A stretch of 39,325 nt of DNA. Origin: Candidatus Paceibacter sp. GTDB taxonomy: Bacteria; Patescibacteriota; Patescibacteriia; Magasanikbacterales; UBA922. The stretch's first letter is position 1. The number at the start of each line of letters is the position of its first letter. The notes beneath the pieces were generated by a model. The model made no database searches. It was given only the letters and a program-made list of their open reading frames with translations, and had not been told where the DNA came from. The position numbers were made by a program, and so were the translations under genes. The stretch lies in the NCBI GenBank assembly GCA_020725175.1, contig DYFM01000012.1, positions 1 through 39,325 of the forward strand, in the 5' to 3' direction. Shown here piece after piece: positions 25,339 to 33,793 of this stretch.

Positions 25339-26154
25339 ATGAAACCTCGACCGTTTATTCAAAAACTTATTGGCATTATTGCTGGAGTACTTAGTAGTAT
25401 CTTTTTTTTAGCACTCGAAATTTTACCGCGCTTGTTTAGTGAGCGCGAAGAATCATTACAACTCCGAATCGGAATTGGTGTTGCTGTTTTGTTGTGGTTT
25501 GGTATGTTGTCTCTCATGTACATCTTTGTCCGACGAGTTGGGGCAATGAGCCGTGATCGGGTGATTCAAGTATGGGTGACGGTAGTATCGTTCACTGCCC
25601 TTCGTTTGGTTATTGAAGTTCCTTTTTTAGCATTATTTCTCATGGTCATCTTGGGTTTTTTCGTTGCGCTGTTGTTTGGGTGGGCTGATAATGAGGGGCA
25701 AGTGATGCATGTGCAAAAAATTATCCGCCGTCTGGTAGCTGGATTATGGGTGTTTAATGCATACGCGTTGGTAACAGTGCTGTTTGCACTTAGTTCTTTT
25801 TTTCAGCAACAAGTGCCTTTTTTTCTCTTATCCCTTCTTGGTGCCGTAGTGTTGGGGGGTGTGTCGTGGATGATTTGGTTGTTATATTTTCCTGAAAAAG
25901 AACAGCAAGACCGGCTCCTGTCAGCTGGGGTGTTGTCACTTGCCATGTTTCAACTTTTTTGGATTATGAAATATCTTCCCTTGGGATATTTGGTGCTGGG
26001 GATTATGATTACTTGGGTTTGGTACGTCCTTCAATTATTCTTTCGATTCAATTTTTCTAGCCAAGGTATTTTATGGAAAGATCAGCGGGTATTTCTGTTG
26101 ATGAATGTTGTCTTGTATATGTTCATGCTGGTGTTTTTGGTGAGGTGGATATAA
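25339..26154 (+). CDS. multi-pass membrane protein of unknown function
   Basis: The 271-residue protein is almost wholly hydrophobic, with about seven to eight transmembrane helices and short polar loops (SEREESLQLR, FPEKEQQDRL). I see no transporter or enzyme motif. It stands alone between the GC-rich patch and the 26.2-kb repeat element. Codon use is like its neighbours. Confidence 0.75.
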   Translation: MKPRPFIQKLIGIIAGVLSSIFFLALEILPRLFSEREESLQLRIGIGVAVLLWFGMLSLMYIFVRRVGAMSRDRVIQVWVTVVSFTALRLVIEVPFLALFLMVILGFFVALLFGWADNEGQVMHVQKIIRRLVAGLWVFNAYALVTVLFALSSFFQQQVPFFLLSLLGAVVLGGVSWMIWLLYFPEKEQQDRLLSAGVLSLAMFQLFWIMKYLPLGYLVLGIMITWVWYVLQLFFRFNFSSQGILWKDQRVFLLMNVVLYMFMLVFLVRWI

Positions 26155-26162
26155 TTTGGAAA

Positions 26163-26383
26163 GTTTACGGGTTTACAAGTTAGCAAGTTGGCAAGTTGGC
26201 AAGTTGGTAAGTAATTTTTTATATGTAAACATCTTGAAATAAGATTATCACAATGAGCACTTTTCAACTTACCAACACTATCAACCTACCAACTTCCAAA
26301 CTTGTCAACCTGTCAACCTGTCAACTTGCCAACTTGCAAACTTGCCAACTTGCTAACCTGCAAACTTACTAACCTACCAACCC
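26163..26383. repeat. period-8 inverted tandem micro-repeat element
   Basis: The left arm (26163-26214) is six to seven 8-nt words of the type GTTGGCAA. The right arm (about 26264-26383) is about 14 words of the inverse type TTGCCAAC with C/T and A/T variation. The arms are complementary and enclose about 50 bp of ordinary sequence. It fills the gap between the membrane protein and the PDZ protein and stops just before the latter's ATG at 26391. Confidence 0.9.
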
Positions 26384-26390
26384 AATCCGT

Positions 26391-27464
26391 ATGTCTTCAG
26401 CCCCTCATCTTCCGCCAAAATCATGTAGTATCAAATGGCATGAGCGATTGCGTTCATTGCCTTGGTTGTTGTTTTTTATTCTCGTGTCTGCTTTGGTTTC
26501 CGGAGCAACTGCCATTTTGATTTCATCATGGATTGTGCCAAGTATTTTACCGTCTGGACAGTCGGTGTATATGGTAGGAAGGACAGTTGACGGCGAAGCA
26601 ATACCAGATCCGAGATTTCAGTTTATGGTAGAAGAACGAATTATTGAGATCTATGATACCCGAAAAAAAGTTGATGATACGTTTTATCCGGTGACTTCTC
26701 ATATTGCTTCGGCGATGACTCTGAGTTCTGATGGATGGGCTGTGGCACACATTCCTTCTTACACACCTGGTCAAGAGCTTCATTGGGAGGGAGTAGGGCA
26801 AAATGGACAGACACTTTCGATTGAACAAGTGACCGTGAATCCGATTCAAGAATTGGTGTATATCAAATTTTCCGGAACCGGACGACCGTTTACCTTATTT
26901 GCCGAATGGCGTTCGGTCAGTAATGGTACCGGAGTTTGGACTATTTCTTCCACCGGTCAGTGGCAAACGGATATGCTGTTAGGGCCGGAAAAACGTTCTG
27001 CAGAATCTTCATTATCTCTTTGGGTGCCACACTATGCATACCGGTTGATCTCTTCTTACCCAGCTGGCACTTTGGTGATTACTGAGGCGGGAAATTTTAT
27101 CGGAACAGTCGATACACAGGGTTTTGTTATTGATGCGTTCTTTACCTTTGAAAAACGCGGCAATATTTTTTCCGGAGAAGCAATCTCGTATGAATCTCTT
27201 CCTGTCCGCGGTACCCTCGTTGATGGTTTTGTCGGTTCGGAGGCGCTCAATGAAGTAAGTGGGTTCCTCGTGGAATCATTTGAAACCAAAGCCACTTCTT
27301 CCCTACAGGTGGGTGATGTAATTGTCCGTATTCAGGATGAGCGCTTGCAAGATACCTGGCTCTGGCGGCAACTTCTCGTCGCACCGGAGACGGTGGAATT
27401 GACGATCATTCGCGATGGTGAGATGGAGCGGGTGGGGGTGAAAAAACAAAACATTGCATTTTAG
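26391..27464 (+). CDS. membrane-anchored HtrA-like pseudoprotease with PDZ domain
   Basis: A 357-residue protein with a transmembrane helix near residues 24-46, a region that can be matched by eye to a trypsin-like fold, and a C-terminal PDZ-like domain (LQVGDVIVRIQDERLQDTWLWRQL). Compared with the protease at 6835, the His segment (SDGWAVAHIPSY), Asp segment (NPIQELVYIKF, Glu in place of Asp) and Ser segment (YPAGTLVITEAGNFIGTV, no GNSGG) all lack the catalytic residues. I infer a non-catalytic sensor or scaffold outside the membrane. The homology is remote and needs a profile search. Confidence 0.65.
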   Translation: MSSAPHLPPKSCSIKWHERLRSLPWLLFFILVSALVSGATAILISSWIVPSILPSGQSVYMVGRTVDGEAIPDPRFQFMVEERIIEIYDTRKKVDDTFYPVTSHIASAMTLSSDGWAVAHIPSYTPGQELHWEGVGQNGQTLSIEQVTVNPIQELVYIKFSGTGRPFTLFAEWRSVSNGTGVWTISSTGQWQTDMLLGPEKRSAESSLSLWVPHYAYRLISSYPAGTLVITEAGNFIGTVDTQGFVIDAFFTFEKRGNIFSGEAISYESLPVRGTLVDGFVGSEALNEVSGFLVESFETKATSSLQVGDVIVRIQDERLQDTWLWRQLLVAPETVELTIIRDGEMERVGVKKQNIAF

Positions 27465-27536
27465 TTTTCTTATGTGTTTATCTCAAAAGAGAATTATAAG
27501 AAGGACAGTGGTTCATCAGTTTTTCTTCCAGTGTGA

Positions 27537-27566
27537 TTGGTAAAGCAGGGAAATTTTTGCTATACT
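27537..27566 (+). promoter_or_regulatory. promoter for the Wzz-like gene
   Basis: TTGGTA, 18-bp spacer, TATACT. The expected start site lies just after the GTG at 27571, favouring ATG 27595 as the start codon. Confidence 0.55.
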
Positions 27567-27594
27567 ATTTGTGTCTATTTTTACTATTACGTAT

Positions 27595-28194
27595 ATGCAA
27601 CATCCGTTGAGAAAACTATTACAAAGAATTCGGTTTATTTTTTTGATAGCAATAGTTACTGCGGTCGTGACAGGCGCGGTTTCCTTATTATTTCCCTTAG
27701 AATATCGTGCTGATGCTGAAGTGCTGGTTATCCCTAAAACACGATTTGGGGTTGATCCATATACAGTAGCCAAATCTGCTGAACGAGTGGCCGAAGGAAT
27801 AGCGGGAGTTATCCCAACAAATGATTTTTATCGTCAGGTGATTACCAATTCTAATTACGCGGTAGATGCTCAAGCGTTTAAACGAGAAACGGAGATCGAA
27901 CAACGTCGAGCATGGGAAAAAACGATTATCCCTACCGTGATTTTTGGCAGTGGTATTGTTCGGGTGAGTGCGTATAGTGTTTCAAGAGAGCAGGCTGGAG
28001 TGTTGGCTGGCGCGGTAGTAGATACGATCGTGGCAAAAGGAAATGAGTACACCGGTGCGGATGTTGTTATGAAGGTGGTGAATCCGCCGGTTATTACCAA
28101 CTGGCCTGTTCGTCCAAATATTCCTACCAATATCGCGCTTGGCTTTTTGCTTGGTGCTGTTGTGAGTGGGATTTGGGTAGTCCGGAGGACATAA
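27595..28194 (+). CDS. Wzz/YveK-like chain-length determinant protein
   Basis: The 199-residue product has two transmembrane helices, near residues 14-34 and 175-194. Between them is an extracytoplasmic domain starting YRADAEVLVIPKTRFGVDPY and ending VVNPPVITNWPVRPNIPTN, the PxxPxxP-like segment before the second helix that marks polysaccharide co-polymerases. No kinase domain or partner kinase is present. It probably sets the length of an exported surface polysaccharide. Confidence 0.82.
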   Translation: MQHPLRKLLQRIRFIFLIAIVTAVVTGAVSLLFPLEYRADAEVLVIPKTRFGVDPYTVAKSAERVAEGIAGVIPTNDFYRQVITNSNYAVDAQAFKRETEIEQRRAWEKTIIPTVIFGSGIVRVSAYSVSREQAGVLAGAVVDTIVAKGNEYTGADVVMKVVNPPVITNWPVRPNIPTNIALGFLLGAVVSGIWVVRRT

Positions 28195-28210
28195 AAACAG
28201 CAACTGCTTT

Positions 28211-28254
28211 TAAATTCGCTCACAGCCCTACCTAAAGGTGGGCAAGTGCTGTGA
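28211..28254. other. GC-rich hairpin after the Wzz-like gene
   Basis: TTCGCTCACAGCCC ... GTGCTGTGAA with an inner CCTAAAGG stem-loop. It may end the Wzz transcript, although no T run follows. The first 14 bases nearly match the start of the patch at 25164. Confidence 0.4.
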
Positions 28255-28383
28255 ACTTCTAGTAGAGAAACTCTTTAATTTGCTCCAGTACATTTAGTTT
28301 GAGTTTGTAAATAATTAAAAACAGTTCTAACAAAATTATTTACCATAGGTAAGTATGAGCAGTTACTTTTAACCGTGTGTTTT

Positions 28384-31300
28384 ATGAGTACTACCGAACC
28401 AGGAGGAGGTCATCCTGAACATCCTTGTTTAATAAAAGATGAAGGTCGGCATAGTGTTCCGACTGAGTTTGAAATACCTACTTCCGAAGGAGTACGATCC
28501 GTAAGGGTTGGAGAGAATGAGATTGTTGAGGATGATGTTGTTGTGTTACGGCGGGTTAAAGAAAAAAATGAACATGGAATGCCTGTTAAATATGGTTCTC
28601 CCTTTGCCGTCTCGAGAGAAAAAATTTCTTCTTCAGATGTTCAGCCTGGGCAGGTGATTTTGTACCAGCCCAAAGGGAAAAATGCGTCGGAATTTGAAGT
28701 AACAGAATTGAGAAGAAATCCTCGAGTGGTAGTTTCCTTAATTGCCTCTGACAATCCAGAGGAAGTCATAACTCGGGTGAGTCCCTCTGTGGCAAGAAGA
28801 ATGTTAGCGAAAACTCGAAGGGTTGAGGAAAGTGAAACTGGTATCTCAACAACTATTACAACAGAGGAAGGGTCGGAAGATGCTCAGCAACAAATACGTC
28901 AAGAGTTGGAAAGCAAAACACCTGCTGAATTGGCTACCATGTTAAGTCAAAAGTTTTCAAGTCCGGAAATCATACATTTAACTAACATATTGTTGTTTGT
29001 TGATTCGTCTGGAGTTTTTTCGGGGGTTGCAAAGTCTCTACTTGTTGCATCGAGCACCAATGATGTGCAGGAAAATTTTGTAATTAGTGTGTTACAAGAA
29101 AATTTGAAAGTTTCTAGAGAGAGGATGTTGCCTATTATTGAACAGAATCAGTGCGTTCAAAAAATGTTTACAAGATGCAAAACATTCATGACCTTAGACG
29201 AAACGAGTAAGAACGAATTTTTACACGAAGTTTTGTCATACATCTTAGATGGGCTTGTGTATAAAAATTTTGAGACCATTGATCGTGCTCTAAACATGAA
29301 CCTCTTACAAGAACCCTTTGCGCGTGTTTTGAAAAAGAAGTCGATTGATACATTGTTTTCATATTATGACAAAAAATATCCCCGTATCTCCAAAAACGTG
29401 CAGCAAGCACTTGTGAATAAATATAAGAACGATGATGTAGTGTATTTTTTATCCTATAGTTTAGTTTTTGATTGGTCCGAAGAGGATGTTATTAAGGCTC
29501 TCACAAATGAGAGTAGTCCTGTTTACTCACCAGAACTGCAAGTAGAAAAATCAGCGAGGGAACATCAATTGCCAATGAGTTGGGAAGGGTTAGAAAGTTA
29601 TATTCGTTCAATATCTAATGAGGAGGTCAAAGAGTTGTTTCAAGGAATTTGGTCATTAATAGATGGTGAGGATGAAAATGATGTGATAGATCAACAAATG
29701 CTTCTAGTAAAAGTAAATGAAATTTTAAAACAGGATGTTTCTCAAGATGATAGGTTACGAAATCTGAAGGATGTGTTCACAGAAGAGAGAGAAAGGTTGC
29801 AATCGAAAAAAATACTTGAACAGATTCAACGGTGGCATCTTCAGGACAGTCATCCTATACGAGAAGGAATGGCATTGCTAGATATCATATATGGAAATGA
29901 CATGGTCCAGGATAAAATGATCTTTCTTTCTTGGTTGCATCAAAAAACTATCGGAAGAAAACAAACTATAATAAAGGAAATTGAAAAAGTGGGTTTTGTT
30001 TTTTTACAAAAAGTTCGAGAGCATTTGCAAGATATTGTTGCACCAATTACAAATAATTTTGTTATAGCTACTAAAATAAATGAGTTTAAACATGTATTGT
30101 CAGTAGCGGATTTTGATTGGGATGCACAGGAATTATCGTTGTTAAAAATGTTTTTACGGATATTGAGAGAAGAAGACTGGGATCAACCTAAGGCGATAGA
30201 GAAAGCAGGTCTTAAAATAGACGAACTAGTTAATGAACAAAAAAATGTTAATAAGGAAATACAGTTTACAGAAATGACTGATGTGCGTGATAAAGCAAAT
30301 TTAATTATTTATGATCCTCTTGTTTATAGTCCGTATAAAAAAATTCTAGATTTTTTTAATCATAACATAAAAACGCGCGATAGGATTAACAAAAAAATTC
30401 TTCTGGAGATAAGAAGTATTGTGAGTGGTCAAAGTAAATATAGTGAGGCTAGAGATTCGGCAATAAAAGCTCTTGAAGAAATGTTAAGGTCAATAAAAGA
30501 CGGGCGATTTGCTGTGGAAGAAGGCGGTGAGACGACTGTCACACCGGCACCCCCTTCTAGACCAAAAGTACCATCTATTCATAGCCCAATAATTACTAGA
30601 CCAGGAATAAGTCATCCTTCGCCTGGACTAAAAACTCGCCCTGGATTGGGAATAGCGGATACTGTGCAAGTCCCTCTTTCTCGTGAAACAAAAAAAACTT
30701 CCTGGTGGAGTATGAAAAAATTAGCTTCAATTCTTGGTTTAGTGGGAACCTTTTTTACACAATCATCATTTAATAAAGACGCCGCAGAGAGGTTAAAACA
30801 CGAGGATGAACAAAAAAAACCGGCTTCTTCTTTTCAAAATCCGTTCGGAGTAAGAGATACTGCGAAAGAGGTGGAAAAGGCGTTTCAGGCTGTTAAAGGT
30901 GCTTTTACTCCTAAAAAAGAAAATGTTAAAAATGTAGAAGAGCCTGTTTCAGAACAACCCCCTGTTTTGCAACTAAATTTAGAAACACAAACTCAAGATA
31001 AAGATGTCTATGAGGTGGTAGATGATCAAGGCAAAGTAATTGGCACTGTTACACCAAAAGAACCGATTGTGCAACGTGTTCCCGACAAAAAAACAACTCC
31101 ACCGCTAATTCAGGAAGTGGCAAAAAAACCTTCTGAAAGAACTGTAGCTGATCGACCGGATGTTGATCTGGATGAAACTGATATAGTGGACTCTTTTCAG
31201 GATTATGGTTTTGAACCAAAAGTTATTAAAAAAGGTGATTCACCCTGGAGATTGATCGCTGAATCTTTGCGAGAAAGATTTGGGGAAAGATTTGAAAGTT

Positions 31301-31569
31301 TGCCGCGAGGAAGTAGAATATATGTAATTGATTATATTAAAGATGCGTATGTAAAATTAAAGTATGGTGTTGATAAAAAACAAGTAAAAGCTTTGAAAAA
31401 AAATGATTTTCGATTTTGGTCCGGTGACAGCCTTGATCTCAACAAAATTTTGGATGTAACCGGTATAACCCTGTGGGAAATCCAACGTAAGATGAGTACT
31501 GTGGATCCATCAAGTCCCTTTTGTGATAAAGTTTTATTACAAAAATTAAATACAAAGTTTGGAAAATAA
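28384..31569 (+). CDS. large uncharacterised protein with degenerate LysM-like C-terminus
   Basis: I chose ATG 28384 (MSTTEPGGGHPEHP); an in-frame GTG lies 9 bp earlier. The 1061 residues comprise a charged N-terminal domain, a long helical region (residues about 180-700) without clear repeats, and a Pro-rich linker (TVTPAPPSRPKVPS). A weak hydrophobic segment follows (LASILGLVGTFFT), then an acidic linker and a C-terminal domain beginning VIKKGDSPWRLIAESLRERFG, which looks like a degenerate LysM. With no signal peptide at the N-terminus its location is unclear. It is followed by a strong terminator. Function unknown. Confidence 0.75.
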   Translation: MSTTEPGGGHPEHPCLIKDEGRHSVPTEFEIPTSEGVRSVRVGENEIVEDDVVVLRRVKEKNEHGMPVKYGSPFAVSREKISSSDVQPGQVILYQPKGKNASEFEVTELRRNPRVVVSLIASDNPEEVITRVSPSVARRMLAKTRRVEESETGISTTITTEEGSEDAQQQIRQELESKTPAELATMLSQKFSSPEIIHLTNILLFVDSSGVFSGVAKSLLVASSTNDVQENFVISVLQENLKVSRERMLPIIEQNQCVQKMFTRCKTFMTLDETSKNEFLHEVLSYILDGLVYKNFETIDRALNMNLLQEPFARVLKKKSIDTLFSYYDKKYPRISKNVQQALVNKYKNDDVVYFLSYSLVFDWSEEDVIKALTNESSPVYSPELQVEKSAREHQLPMSWEGLESYIRSISNEEVKELFQGIWSLIDGEDENDVIDQQMLLVKVNEILKQDVSQDDRLRNLKDVFTEERERLQSKKILEQIQRWHLQDSHPIREGMALLDIIYGNDMVQDKMIFLSWLHQKTIGRKQTIIKEIEKVGFVFLQKVREHLQDIVAPITNNFVIATKINEFKHVLSVADFDWDAQELSLLKMFLRILREEDWDQPKAIEKAGLKIDELVNEQKNVNKEIQFTEMTDVRDKANLIIYDPLVYSPYKKILDFFNHNIKTRDRINKKILLEIRSIVSGQSKYSEARDSAIKALEEMLRSIKDGRFAVEEGGETTVTPAPPSRPKVPSIHSPIITRPGISHPSPGLKTRPGLGIADTVQVPLSRETKKTSWWSMKKLASILGLVGTFFTQSSFNKDAAERLKHEDEQKKPASSFQNPFGVRDTAKEVEKAFQAVKGAFTPKKENVKNVEEPVSEQPPVLQLNLETQTQDKDVYEVVDDQGKVIGTVTPKEPIVQRVPDKKTTPPLIQEVAKKPSERTVADRPDVDLDETDIVDSFQDYGFEPKVIKKGDSPWRLIAESLRERFGERFESLPRGSRIYVIDYIKDAYVKLKYGVDKKQVKALKKNDFRFWSGDSLDLNKILDVTGITLWEIQRKMSTVDPSSPFCDKVLLQKLNTKFGK

Positions 31570-31590
31570 TAGTTTCGTGAGAAAGACATA

Positions 31591-31619
31591 AAAAGACCAG
31601 CCTGAGCTGGTCTTTTTTT
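31591..31619 (+). terminator. terminator after the 1061-residue gene
   Basis: AAAAGACCAGC, loop CTGA, GCTGGTCTTTTTTT: a perfect stem with a T run. It insulates the GC-rich block that follows. Confidence 0.95.
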
Positions 31620-31649
31620 GGCTATATAGAAATAAATTTATCTTTTATA

Positions 31650-31677
31650 TTGATAAAATAACTTGCATATATATAAA
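31650..31677 (+). promoter_or_regulatory. promoter of GC-rich block 1
   Basis: TTGATA, 16-bp spacer, TATAAA in very AT-rich DNA. A near-perfect ribosome site GGAGGTGA (31700-31707) precedes ATG 31711, stronger than almost any other in the window. Confidence 0.6.
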
Positions 31678-31710
31678 ATATCATGAAAAATAGCTATATG
31701 GAGGTGACGT

Positions 31711-32274
31711 ATGAAAAAACTGCCAAGAGGACGGCAGGTGGCGGTAGCGGGCGGAGTACTCGCCGTCGCTACCCTGGTCGTCCTCATCGTGGCGGTCGGC
31801 TATTATGCCGTGAAGACGGTAGACATGGCCGACCGCCTCACCCGCCTCGAGCTCAGAGATGGGCTCGAGGCGGACGGCCGGCTGGCGGCCGTGGACGCCA
31901 GCACCGAACAACTGTTTCTGGAGGGGGCCGTCGCCCGCATGGAAGCGCGGCGGCTGTCCACCCTCCTCGCGGAGCATAGCGCTGAACTCGCTATGCTCCG
32001 CACCACGAAAACCGAGCTTGCCCGGCTTCGTGAAGAAGTCGGGCAGCTCATGAGCGAGGTGGAGGTGCTCAGTCTGCTCGTGCTGAGCCCACCACCGGCA
32101 GATTCGTCGCCCTCCGCCGGTCCTGCGCGCCGTTCATTCGGCGTGCGGGCGGAGGGGGGTGTGGTCCTCATTTTCCGGTCCCGAGCCGAGGCCGAAAAGG
32201 CCATCGAGCTCGGGGCCGTTGAAGTCGCCGGGGAGAGCTTGCTCGTGCTCTCCCCGGAAGTACTCAGTTGGTAG
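31711..32274 (+). CDS. GC-rich block 1, gene A: membrane-anchored coiled-coil protein
   Basis: A 187-residue protein with a basic N-terminus, one transmembrane helix (AVAGGVLAVATLVVLIVAVGYY, residues 9-30), and a coiled coil of about 80 residues (MADRLTRLELRDG ... LARLREEVGQLMSEVEVL). A short Pro/Ser linker follows, then a small C-terminal domain (SFGVRAEGGVVLIFRSRAEAEKAIELGAVEV...). The GC content and codon choice (third-position G/C) are unlike the flanking genes. The start is set by the GGAGGTGA site. A CTGCC / GGCAG hairpin lies at codons 4-9. It probably forms an operon with gene B, 53 bp downstream. Family not recognised. Confidence 0.75.
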   Translation: MKKLPRGRQVAVAGGVLAVATLVVLIVAVGYYAVKTVDMADRLTRLELRDGLEADGRLAAVDASTEQLFLEGAVARMEARRLSTLLAEHSAELAMLRTTKTELARLREEVGQLMSEVEVLSLLVLSPPPADSSPSAGPARRSFGVRAEGGVVLIFRSRAEAEKAIELGAVEVAGESLLVLSPEVLSW

Positions 32275-32327
32275 ACAACCGCCGGCGGTTTGGGCACGGT
32301 GCTTGGGCCGCTGGCAAGGAGGGTGAA

Positions 32328-33347
32328 GTGAGTTCGAAAAAACAGGCGGCGACCATCAGGCTCCTCCTGGTGGTCGCGCTCCTGGTCCCGGTTTCGGCCC
32401 CGGGACAGGAGCTGGCGTCGGACCTTCCGACGCCGATCGACGTGGTGCCGGTCCCGAAGTACATCGGGCCGTGTCCGCTCCAAGCGGACGCGGTTCAGTA
32501 CATCTGGACCGGCGAGGCTGGTGAAGAGGTGCCGGCCGGCTTCGAGCCGAAATGCCCGGCTGGCACGATTCCTGGGGTGGTGGGTACTGCCGACCACCAC
32601 CCTCGCGCCCGTGAGGGGCAGGACCTCCTCGATTCACTCGGGCGGGCAGCGAAAGTTGCTCCGCCCGGGTGGACGGGTGAGTGGTGTGGTTTGGGACCCA
32701 CACCGATCCTGTCCCGAGGCAAGCCGGTGGCGGCGGTGGCGTGTGTCACGCTGCCGCCGTTACCTGAACCAGGCCCCCCTGGCCCGCCCGGACTGCCCGG
32801 GCAGCCGGCCGAGCCAGGTCAGCCCGGACCAGCGGGCGACCCGGCTCCGGCCGGGGCACTCAGCGTCGGTGCGACGACGCGAGTGCTCGGCATCGGGGGG
32901 CAACAGTTGTTTCTAGCTGGAGTGAGGGGGCGGTGGGCCATACCGCTCCGCTACGGCCAGGAATTCGCCGTTCAACTCTTTATCGACGGTGGGGGAAGCC
33001 TCGCCGACGAAATGGAGTGGACGGCGGCGATGACGACCGGGGGCGGTGTGGAGTACCGTCCGTGGAATTTCCTTGGCGTGACTGCCGAGGGGTTTTACGG
33101 GCGGTCGAGCTGGCACATGTTTGGTGGGTGGTTCCGGCAGTTTGCCGGGGCCACCGCCGGGCTTGATGCCCGCCCCATCGCCCTCGGGGGGACCCAGAAC
33201 GCTTTTTGGCGAGACTTCCTCTCCCTTCGGGGAGGGGTCGGGATCGCCGAGGTCTGGTTCCCCGGCGGCATCAACTCCGACACCGTCATGGTGTGGGAGT
33301 TCGGTGCCGCGTTGATGTTCCGGTTTGGCGGCGAAAAGAGTAAGTAG
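32328..33347 (+). CDS. GC-rich block 1, gene B: secreted collagen-like protein with beta-rich C-terminal domain
   Basis: I chose GTG 32328 because AAGGAGG lies 5 nt upstream and the product then begins with a clean signal peptide (IRLLLVVALLVPVSA); the track start at 32268 is weaker. The 339-residue protein has a Cys/Trp module (KYIGPCPLQ ... CPAGTIPGVVGTAD ... WTGEWCG) and a short collagen-like segment (GPPGPPGLPGQPAEPGQPGP). An aromatic/Gly-rich beta domain follows (FLAGVRGRWAIPLRYGQEF ... EFGAALMFRF) that resembles a small outer-membrane barrel. A paralogue lies at 36250. Composition is strongly GC-rich. Confidence 0.8.
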   Translation: MSSKKQAATIRLLLVVALLVPVSAPGQELASDLPTPIDVVPVPKYIGPCPLQADAVQYIWTGEAGEEVPAGFEPKCPAGTIPGVVGTADHHPRAREGQDLLDSLGRAAKVAPPGWTGEWCGLGPTPILSRGKPVAAVACVTLPPLPEPGPPGPPGLPGQPAEPGQPGPAGDPAPAGALSVGATTRVLGIGGQQLFLAGVRGRWAIPLRYGQEFAVQLFIDGGGSLADEMEWTAAMTTGGGVEYRPWNFLGVTAEGFYGRSSWHMFGGWFRQFAGATAGLDARPIALGGTQNAFWRDFLSLRGGVGIAEVWFPGGINSDTVMVWEFGAALMFRFGGEKSK

Positions 33348-33374
33348 TCGCCAACCGGAACTCAGACGCCCCAT

Positions 33375-33466
33375 GCTCTGCCGGGGCAAATATGGCAGAG
33401 CTACCCACGACGTCCGGGAAACGTGGACGTAGGGGTGTGGGCACGATGAGCTTTCTCTTAGTGCCC
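33375..33466 (+). other. GC-rich hairpin run after block 1
   Basis: Three stems follow the collagen-like gene: GCTCTGCC / GGCAGAGC; ACGTCC / GGACGT enclosed by CCCAC / GTGGG; and GGGCAC / GTGCCC. The last overlaps GTGGG, so alternative folds exist. No T run follows closely. It may stabilise the mRNA, be a small RNA, or mark a cassette boundary. Confidence 0.55.
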
Positions 33467-33510
33467 CCTTCAACAATCTTTCTTAATTTGATGGAGAGAG
33501 TGCTGAGGGA

Positions 33511-33541
33511 AAAAAATTCACACCTCTTAACGAGGTGTGAA
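33511..33541 (-). terminator. minus-strand terminator at the edge of the inverted-repeat element
   Basis: TTCACACCTC, 5-nt loop, GAGGTGTGAA, followed on the minus strand by a T run. The stop codon of the 88-residue ORF lies in the loop. Confidence 0.8.
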
Positions 33542-33793
33542 GTTGTTTAGAGGTGTAAGAATTAACAGCGTTGTATAAACTTTTGAATCCCAATAAACAT
33601 AAACAGGTGCACCAATTGCTCTTGAAAGTATTTCATATAACAAAGTCTTTTCTTCATAATTACTCCCGAAAGATATTACGATTTTTGGCCTCGCGAGGCC
33701 AAAAATCGTAATATTATTTCGCAAAATTGTGTCCGTAAATGTTTGACAGAGCATTAAAGTATCTAAAGCAATTGTTTCACTAAGTGCTTTCAT
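33527..33793 (-). CDS. possible 88-residue protein spanning the central palindrome
   Basis: An ORF from ATG 33793 (MKALSETIALDTLMLCQTF) runs through the 42-bp palindrome (encoding about 14 residues there) and stops inside the terminator loop. Codon use is ordinary for the AT-rich background, and PKIVISFGSNYEEKTLLYEILSR looks protein-like. It has no recognised family and could simply be an open frame in a non-coding mobile element. Confidence 0.35.
   Translation of the reverse strand: MKALSETIALDTLMLCQTFTDTILRNNITIFGLARPKIVISFGSNYEEKTLLYEILSRAIGAPVYVYWDSKVYTTLLILTPLNNFTPR

Noticed and set aside
26163-26383. CRISPR array
   Set aside because: Repeats are contiguous 8-nt words without unique spacers, and they invert in the middle. 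No cas gene is nearby.
31803-32600. 265-residue minus-strand ORF in GC-rich block 1
   Set aside because: GC-rich DNA leaves few stops in any frame. The plus strand has ideal ribosome sites, a transmembrane helix, a signal peptide and paralogy; this frame has none and cuts across two genes.
33348-33480. integron attC site at the cassette end
   Set aside because: The hairpins are suggestive, but I find no matching R' and R'' core (GTTRRRY / RYYYAAC) in the right arrangement and no integrase.
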